Assembly: GCF_937958065.1 (NCBI RefSeq)
Contig: NZ_CALFXI010000090.1
Span: 1 to 64,000 of the forward strand
From: an uncultured Steroidobacter sp.
GTDB lineage: Bacteria; Pseudomonadota; Gammaproteobacteria; Steroidobacterales; Steroidobacteraceae
Direction: 5' to 3'
Length of the DNA: 64,000 nucleotides
Below are positions 59,147 through 64,000 of the stretch, one piece after another. The position numbers were made by a program, and so were the translations under genes. The notes beneath the pieces were generated by a model. The model did not search any database and was not told the DNA's origin. It saw only the letters and a list, made by a program, of their open reading frames with translations. The first letter of the stretch is position 1. The number at the start of each line of letters is the position of its first letter.

Positions 59147-60190
59147 GTGAGCGTCAATTCCACCGCTGCTGATTTCTGGACTGGGCCTCGATCCTCTCGC
59201 TCCACCAGTGCGCGAAGTGCCGCGAGCAGCGGGCACCGGCCCGGCGGCTTGGGACGCCTGCTCGGCGAATGCGCGTTGATGACGGAATTGTTTCATCGGC
59301 TGCAACGGGTCGCGCCGACCGGAGTGAGTGTGCTGCTCACTGGCGAGAGCGGTACGGGCAAGGAGTTGGTGGCCGAAACCATCCATTCCCTGAGTGCCGG
59401 CCGCGACGAGCCGTTCGTCGCTGTGAACTGCGGAGCCATCCCCGCGACCCTGGTGGAGGCGGAACTGTTCGGTTATGAGCGCGGCAGTTTCACTGGCGCG
59501 GTCCGCTCCCAGGCGGGCTATTTCGAGCGCGCCGGCCGCGGCACGTTGTTTCTCGATGAAGCCGGCGAGATGCCGCTCGAGATGCAGGTCAAGCTGCTGC
59601 GTGCGCTGGAGACGCGGCGTTTCTATCGGGTCGGCGGCGATCGGGACATTCCACTGCAGGCCAGAGTGGTCGCCGCGACCAATCGACCGCTCGCCGATGC
59701 GCTGGCCGAGAACAAGTTTCGCGCCGATCTGTTGTATCGGCTCGCGGTGTTTCATCTGCACATTCCGCCGCTGCGGCGTCGGGGCGAGGATGTATACCTG
59801 CTGGCGAAGAGCTTCCTCGATCGTCTCAACGAGGCCGAGGGCTCGAACAAGGAATTCTCGGCCGATTCGCTGCGCTACCTGCGGGAACACAGCTGGCCGG
59901 GCAATGTCCGGGAGCTGCACAACACCATGCAGCGAGCGTTCATCCTTGCCGACGACGAGATCGACCTGCGAGGTGCGTCGGAGTACGGAAGCGAGATCGC
60001 GGAACCCGGCATGGCCGCGGATTCCGATGTGACTTTCCGCCAGGGCATGTCGTTGTCCGCCGTCGAGCGCGTGGTGATCAAAGAGACATTGCGACGCTGC
60101 TCGGGAAACAAGACGCGGACCGCGGCGGTGCTCGGCATCAGCGTCAAAACGCTTTATAACAAGCTCAACGAATATCGAGCGCTCGACTGA
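59147..60190 (+). CDS. second sigma-54-dependent activator without sensory domain
   Basis: The product (347 aa) is an enhancer-binding protein like the one at 8520. It has Walker A LLTGESGTGKELVAE, contact loop RGSFTGAVRSQ, Walker B GRGTLFLDEAGEMP, the arginine-finger region PPLRRRGEDVYLLAK, HSWPGNVRELHNTM, and a Fis-type C-terminal HTH (KTRTAAVLGISVKTLYNKL). About 45 Ser/Arg-rich residues precede the AAA+ part, with no receiver or PAS domain. GGAG (59138-59141) lies 5 nt before the GTG at 59147; an ATG at 59099 is in frame but has no site. It converges with the GT9 gene. Confidence 0.92.
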   Translation: MSVNSTAADFWTGPRSSRSTSARSAASSGHRPGGLGRLLGECALMTELFHRLQRVAPTGVSVLLTGESGTGKELVAETIHSLSAGRDEPFVAVNCGAIPATLVEAELFGYERGSFTGAVRSQAGYFERAGRGTLFLDEAGEMPLEMQVKLLRALETRRFYRVGGDRDIPLQARVVAATNRPLADALAENKFRADLLYRLAVFHLHIPPLRRRGEDVYLLAKSFLDRLNEAEGSNKEFSADSLRYLREHSWPGNVRELHNTMQRAFILADDEIDLRGASEYGSEIAEPGMAADSDVTFRQGMSLSAVERVVIKETLRRCSGNKTRTAAVLGISVKTLYNKLNEYRALD

Positions 60191-60199
60191 GCGCCCGAC

Positions 60200-61090
60200 T
60201 CAGTGCACCCGGTGCGCGAGCTCGTCGTGCACCTGTTCGATGACGGTGCTCCAGTCGCCTGGCACGGGCTGGCGAAACAGGCGCATCGTCGGATACCACG
60301 GCGAGTCGTCGCGCCCCAGCATCCAGCGCCAGTCGGCATCGTAAGGCAGGAGCAGCCAGACCGGCAGCCCGAGCGCGCCGGCCAGGTGCGCGGTCATCGT
60401 GTCCACGGTGATGATCAGGTCCAGCAGCTGCATTCGGGCGGCCATTTCGACGATGTCCAGCGATGCGATCGGGGCGGCGGGGAGCGAACAGGTCGCTGGC
60501 GGAAACTGCAGGCTGAACCAGCGCACGTCGCTCAATGCTGCCCAGTAACGCAGCTCGGTGGAGCTCAAGGATCGTTTGGGATCCCAGTCGCCGGCCGACC
60601 AGCACACCCCGATGCGCCGGCGCCGCGATGTTGCCGGCCGGGGCGCCGAGGTGGGTACATATATATAGGGCATCGGGCCGGGCAGCTCGTCCACGGTCAG
60701 CCGCAATGCATGCGGCAGCTCCATGATTTCTATGTCGACGTCGTAATCCAGGCCGGGATCGCCTTCGTGCAGCGGCAGGATCCGATCGATCCCGTGCACG
60801 GTCTGCAGCAGCTTGATCAGCGCGGGCTGCACCCACAGCGTGATCTCAGCCGCTTGCAAGCGGGGATGCGCGAGCAGCCGCACGAACTGCAGCGTATCGC
60901 CCAGCCCGTGATAGCAGCGAACGAATACCCTGCGGCCGGCGAGAGGTTCGCCATTCCAGACGAACTGCTCGTGTCGGGGCAGGTGTGTGCAGATCTCCCC
61001 ACGACCGATACGTTGGTGCAGAACGTTGTCGCTGATGGCCCAGGCGGAGCCAAAGTCGCCTCGGCGCATGGCTTCGGTCCACGTATTCAC
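60200..61090 (-). CDS. GT9/heptosyltransferase-like glycosyltransferase
   Basis: The product (296 aa) matches the glycosyltransferase family 9-like proteins that often carry N-terminal TPR units; here only one short helical pair (MRRGDFGSAWAISDNVLHQR) precedes the GT-B domain. Characteristic pieces are VFVRCYHGLGDTLQFVRLL, RRIGVCWSAGDWDPKRSL, LDLIITVDTMTAHLAGALG and PVWLLLPYDADWRWMLGRDD. It begins with GTG (61090), 6 nt after deoB. It is the last gene of the four-gene minus unit that continues off the right edge. Confidence 0.83.
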   Translation of the reverse strand: MNTWTEAMRRGDFGSAWAISDNVLHQRIGRGEICTHLPRHEQFVWNGEPLAGRRVFVRCYHGLGDTLQFVRLLAHPRLQAAEITLWVQPALIKLLQTVHGIDRILPLHEGDPGLDYDVDIEIMELPHALRLTVDELPGPMPYIYVPTSAPRPATSRRRRIGVCWSAGDWDPKRSLSSTELRYWAALSDVRWFSLQFPPATCSLPAAPIASLDIVEMAARMQLLDLIITVDTMTAHLAGALGLPVWLLLPYDADWRWMLGRDDSPWYPTMRLFRQPVPGDWSTVIEQVHDELAHRVH

Positions 61091-61096
61091 GGCGGA

Positions 61097-62320
61097 TTAC
61101 CATATGAATGAATGGCCACGGCCGCCTGCCGGCAGCGCCAGGTGTCGGGCGACTGTCGCGCCCATGTCGGCAAAGCTGGCGCGCTGGCCGAGCGATCGAG
61201 GCTTGCAAAGATCCGGCCCGAAGGCGAGTACCGGGACGCATTCGCGAGTGTGATCCGAACCGGTCCAGGTCGGATCGCAGCCATGGTCGCCGGTGATGAT
61301 GGCGAGGTCGCCATCCTGCAGTTGCCGCAGGAATTCGGGCAGGCGTGCATCGAATGTTTCCAACGCCGCGGCATATCCCGGCACGTCGCGGCGGTGGCCG
61401 TACAGAGTGTCGAAGTCCACCAGGTTCACGAACATCAGACCTCCCTGGCCCAGCTCGCGGGTCGCGGCGACGGCCTGATCGAACACTGCGTCGTTGTCCT
61501 CGCCCTTCAACTCGCGGCCGGTCGCGCTATGGCAGAACAGGTCGCCGATCTTGCCCACCGAAATCACTTCGCGCCGGTCATCCCGGGCGCGGCTCAACAG
61601 CGTGGGAAACGGTGGCGGCACTCCATAGTCGCGACGATTCGAAGTTCGCCGATAACCCCGAGCGGTTGTCACGAATGGGCGGGCAATCACTCGGCCCACG
61701 CGCATCTCGTCGAGCAGTTCGCGTGCAATCTCACAAGTCTGGTACAGCCGCTGCAGGCCAAAGTGCTGCTCGTGAGCTGCGATCTGGAACACGCTGTCCG
61801 CGGAGGTGTAGCAGATCGGCTTGCCGGTGCGCACATGCTCGTCGCCGAGCTCGGCGATGATCTGCGTCCCCGATGCATGTTTGTTTCCGAGCACGCCATC
61901 GAAGCCGCCTCGCTCGCACAGTGCGTCGATCAACTGCTGCGGAAAGCAAGGCTCGCGGCGGGGAAAATAGGTCCATTCGAAATCGACCGGGCTGCCTGCG
62001 ATCTCCCAATGGCCGGACTGCGAGTCCTTGCCGGTCGACACTTCGGCCGCTGCGCCGGCATGGCCTTGTTGCCAGCCCGAAGTTTCCAACCCTGGTGGCA
62101 CCCTCCCGGTGGCTACATGGCAGCACTCGCCGATGCCGAGGGCTGCGAGATTCGGCAGGCGCAAGGGCCCATGACGGACGCCGCTGCGATCGGCATCGCC
62201 CGCTGCGCAGCGTTGCGCGATGTGACCCAACGTGTCGGCTCCGGCATCGCCATAGCGATCGGCATCCGGGGCCCCTCCGACACCGAGCGAGTCGAGCACG
62301 ATGATGAATGCGCGGGTCAT
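61097..62320 (-). CDS. deoB: phosphopentomutase
   Basis: The product (407 aa) is a DeoB-type alkaline-phosphatase-superfamily mutase that interconverts (deoxy)ribose-1- and 5-phosphate. Visible sites are FIIVLDSLGVGGAPDADRYG (metal Asp), STGKDSQSGHWEIAG (catalytic Thr region), FVNLVDFDTLYGHRRD and TGDHGCDPTWTGSDHTRE. Length is normal. It overlaps the upstream glycosidase-like gene by 4 nt (ATGA at 62317-62320). A nucleoside-salvage enzyme inside a sugar-nucleotide operon is uncommon; it may simply be co-transcribed. Confidence 0.94.
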   Translation of the reverse strand: MTRAFIIVLDSLGVGGAPDADRYGDAGADTLGHIAQRCAAGDADRSGVRHGPLRLPNLAALGIGECCHVATGRVPPGLETSGWQQGHAGAAAEVSTGKDSQSGHWEIAGSPVDFEWTYFPRREPCFPQQLIDALCERGGFDGVLGNKHASGTQIIAELGDEHVRTGKPICYTSADSVFQIAAHEQHFGLQRLYQTCEIARELLDEMRVGRVIARPFVTTARGYRRTSNRRDYGVPPPFPTLLSRARDDRREVISVGKIGDLFCHSATGRELKGEDNDAVFDQAVAATRELGQGGLMFVNLVDFDTLYGHRRDVPGYAAALETFDARLPEFLRQLQDGDLAIITGDHGCDPTWTGSDHTRECVPVLAFGPDLCKPRSLGQRASFADMGATVARHLALPAGGRGHSFIW

Positions 62321-63249
62321 GCCACTGCCACCTTGTTGTTGATGCGTGCGTCGCTGGCGGACGAAGGCGCGTAGCGCTCGATCATCGACGCGCAGAACTC
62401 CGCGAATAGCTCCGGCTCGCGCGGCGCGCTGGTGTGATGAGGCATGATGCCGAGGTGCTCGGGTGTAAAGCAGAAGGTCACGGTGACATCGAAGTCTCGT
62501 AGCGCTTCCATCTGCCGATCGAACCACGCCAGCGCGTTCGGCCGGAAGCTGTCGGCCCAGGACAGGCCGGTGCGCAGGTGACGCACGCCCAGACGTTTCA
62601 ACCAGGCCACCGCGTCGTCGAGCCGATGATCTTCGAAATGAAACCACTGACAGATGCCCATCGCCGGCGTGTGCTGCCCGAACCTTTCCAACGACAGTTT
62701 CGGCGTGCCGTCCTCGCGCAGCAGGCCCATGTAGAAGTGCCTGTAATAGGACGAGCCTTCGGCTTCGCGATGCCGGGTAGTTGCGGGCCAGGCTCGTGGC
62801 AGATCGTAGAGGCTGTACCAGTGCACGCGCGGCGCCTCGCCCCGAAGCAACGATGCAGTTCGATCCACGCCCCACGCTTGCACCTCTTCCGCGCCGAAGC
62901 TCGAAACCCCAACCTCAGTGATCCAGACGGGCAGGTGGGTCGCGGCCCGAATCTCCGCGATCTTCTGCGGCCATTCATCGATGCACCAGAGATTCCAGTC
63001 GAGCGGAAAGCCGTGGACTGCAACCACGTCGACGTGATCGAGCGCGCCGCGCCCGGCAAGATTCGCCAGGAAGCCCGGATCGATCGGCGACATGCCGCCG
63101 AGCACGCGGGGTAAGCGGGCGTTCGCGGATCGAATGGCCTGACCCGCGAGGCAGGTCATCTCTGCAAAGCGTGCCCAGCCGGGATCGACTTCCGGATCCC
63201 AATGCGATTTGTTGTTCGGCTCGTTCCAGATCATCGCAGCTTCGATCAT
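62317..63249 (-). CDS. TIM-barrel glycoside hydrolase-like protein (beta-xylosidase/GH39-like)
   Basis: The product (310 aa) begins MIEAAMIWNEPNNKSHWDP, where NEP is the acid/base motif of clan GH-A barrels, and has LPVWITEVGVSSFG with the Glu of the nucleophile motif. VDVVAVHGFPLDWNLW lies between. The second part (WFHFEDHRLDDAVAWLKRLG and LRTGLSWADSFRPN) looks like the start of a barrel, so the domain order seems permuted or fused. Its stop overlaps deoB by 4 nt and its start overlaps the nucleotidyltransferase gene by 4 nt. The substrate is unknown. Confidence 0.75.
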   Translation of the reverse strand: MIEAAMIWNEPNNKSHWDPEVDPGWARFAEMTCLAGQAIRSANARLPRVLGGMSPIDPGFLANLAGRGALDHVDVVAVHGFPLDWNLWCIDEWPQKIAEIRAATHLPVWITEVGVSSFGAEEVQAWGVDRTASLLRGEAPRVHWYSLYDLPRAWPATTRHREAEGSSYYRHFYMGLLREDGTPKLSLERFGQHTPAMGICQWFHFEDHRLDDAVAWLKRLGVRHLRTGLSWADSFRPNALAWFDRQMEALRDFDVTVTFCFTPEHLGIMPHHTSAPREPELFAEFCASMIERYAPSSASDARINNKVAVA

Positions 63250-64000
63250 GTCCGTACCTCGATGCTCGCCGCCTCGGAGCTGGCTGTGGTTGGCATTGCC
63301 TCGGAACCCGGCGGTGTGTCGCTCAACATCAGCATGGCGGCCCGATAGCCTTGCAGCGTGCCCACGTCGACGTAGGCTTCGCCGGCCTTGATGCCGAGCG
63401 CCTCGCCGCCGCTTGCCAGATAGGCATTGATCAATGTTCCGAAATACTCGTCGCGCTCGTTACGCTGCTGCCACAGCTGATGCAGCTCGTGCAGGACCGC
63501 GCCGGGCATCTTGAATGCGCCCCAGATCCAATGCGTACCCGGATCCGGTCGTTTGACGCGGATCTCGGTCACGTGCAGTTCATCGTCCGCCAGCATCACC
63601 GCGTCGAACTGTTCCGGACGCTGCACGGGAAACAGCAGGAACGACAACTTGTCATCGGGCAATGCGGCCAGGCCGTGATCTGGAAACCAGACCGTGTCCG
63701 GCAAGCCGATGGCCACCGTGTCGCCCGGCGCGACCAGGGCTCGCGCCCGAAAGACAGCGTCGCATAGCCCGGCCGGCCGCGGTTGCACGACATAGGCGAG
63801 ATCGGCGCCGCCGAAGTGACCGCCGAAGTACTCCAGGATGTCGGATTTGCCGGCACCGATGACAAAACAAATCTTGTCGGCACCGCCCCGGATCATTCGC
63901 TCCAGCAAATATTCGCTGACCGCACACGGGCGCTGCGTGTCGTTGAGCGTGCGTGAGCCGACCGGCAACAGCTCTTTGGAGAAGGCCAGCGGTTGAAAGC
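63246..64000 (-). CDS. sugar-phosphate nucleotidyltransferase (partial, start off the right edge)
   Basis: The visible part (~251 codons) lacks the N-terminal GxGTRL loop but begins FQPLAFSKELLPVGSRTLND, the conserved continuation of glucose-1-phosphate nucleotidyltransferases. GADKICFVIGAGKSDILEYFG, then DTVAIGLPDTVWFPDHGLA, IWGAFKMPG and GEAYVDVGTLQGYRAA follow. It should make an NDP-sugar. The frame is open to base 64000, so the true start lies outside; an internal TTG at 63968 is not the start. It is the first visible gene of the minus operon with the glycosidase-like gene, deoB and GT9 gene. Confidence 0.88.
   Translation of the reverse strand, partial: FQPLAFSKELLPVGSRTLNDTQRPCAVSEYLLERMIRGGADKICFVIGAGKSDILEYFGGHFGGADLAYVVQPRPAGLCDAVFRARALVAPGDTVAIGLPDTVWFPDHGLAALPDDKLSFLLFPVQRPEQFDAVMLADDELHVTEIRVKRPDPGTHWIWGAFKMPGAVLHELHQLWQQRNERDEYFGTLINAYLASGGEALGIKAGEAYVDVGTLQGYRAAMLMLSDTPPGSEAMPTTASSEAASIEVRT

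Overview
The window reads as chromosomal DNA of a GC-rich gammaproteobacterium. The 23S-5S rRNA end, a lexA-imuA-imuB-dnaE2 SOS operon, the birA-coaX-SPOR order, plsY and a complete Wzx/Wzy exopolysaccharide (EPS) locus fit a Nevskiales/Steroidobacteraceae/Xanthomonadales-like organism. This placement is inferred from gene content, not from a database search. No prophage, insertion sequence, CRISPR array or tRNA was seen.

Layout. 1-371: end of an rRNA operon (23S tail, 5S, terminator), then a 54-residue ORF. 633-6597 (minus): lexA-imuA-imuB-dnaE2 mutagenesis operon with a 20-bp perfect inverted-repeat candidate operator before lexA. 6955-8420: ECF sigma factor and RskA-like anti-sigma factor. 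8520-47817: a roughly 39-kb EPS locus. 47851-52443: ctlX, plsY, birA, coaX, a small cytochrome c and a SPOR protein. 52440-56979 (minus): lipoprotein, receiver-domain relic, AlkB-like oxygenase, two ferritin-like proteins and an MBL-fold hydrolase. 57118-59093: APC-type permease broken by a frameshift. 59147-60190: a second sigma-54 activator. 60200-64000 (minus): GT9 glycosyltransferase, phosphopentomutase, TIM-barrel glycosidase-like protein and a nucleotidyltransferase cut by the window edge.

The EPS locus holds a full machine: GDP-mannose 6-dehydrogenase-like enzyme, initiating phosphoglycosyltransferase (WcaJ type), many GT4/GT2/GT39 transferases, Wzx flippase, Wzy polymerase/ligase, Wzz-type co-polymerase, CpsD-like ATPase, export protein and outer-membrane barrel. 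It also has modifying enzymes (sulfotransferase, hexapeptide acetyltransferase, AsnB amidotransferase, methyltransferase, CapK-like adenylate-forming enzyme) and two polysaccharide lyases (PL1/pectate-lyase-like and heparinase II/III-like). A Ser/Thr kinase with a predicted periplasmic Calx-beta domain sits in one operon.

The most interesting signal is regulatory. At the heads of the EPS operons I read up to seven sigma-54-type -24/-12 elements with exact GG-N10-GC spacing, on both strands. Most are accompanied by AT-rich TTGTAA/TTACAA half-sites that stand out in GC-rich DNA. The first gene of the locus encodes a sigma-54 activator with almost no N-terminal sensory domain. I propose a self-contained sigma-54 EPS regulon. 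The locus also contains conserved-looking pseudoenzymes: a HAD-plus-ATPase-like fusion that has lost key residues in both halves, and a GT2 without its DXD motif, coupled to an intact GT2.
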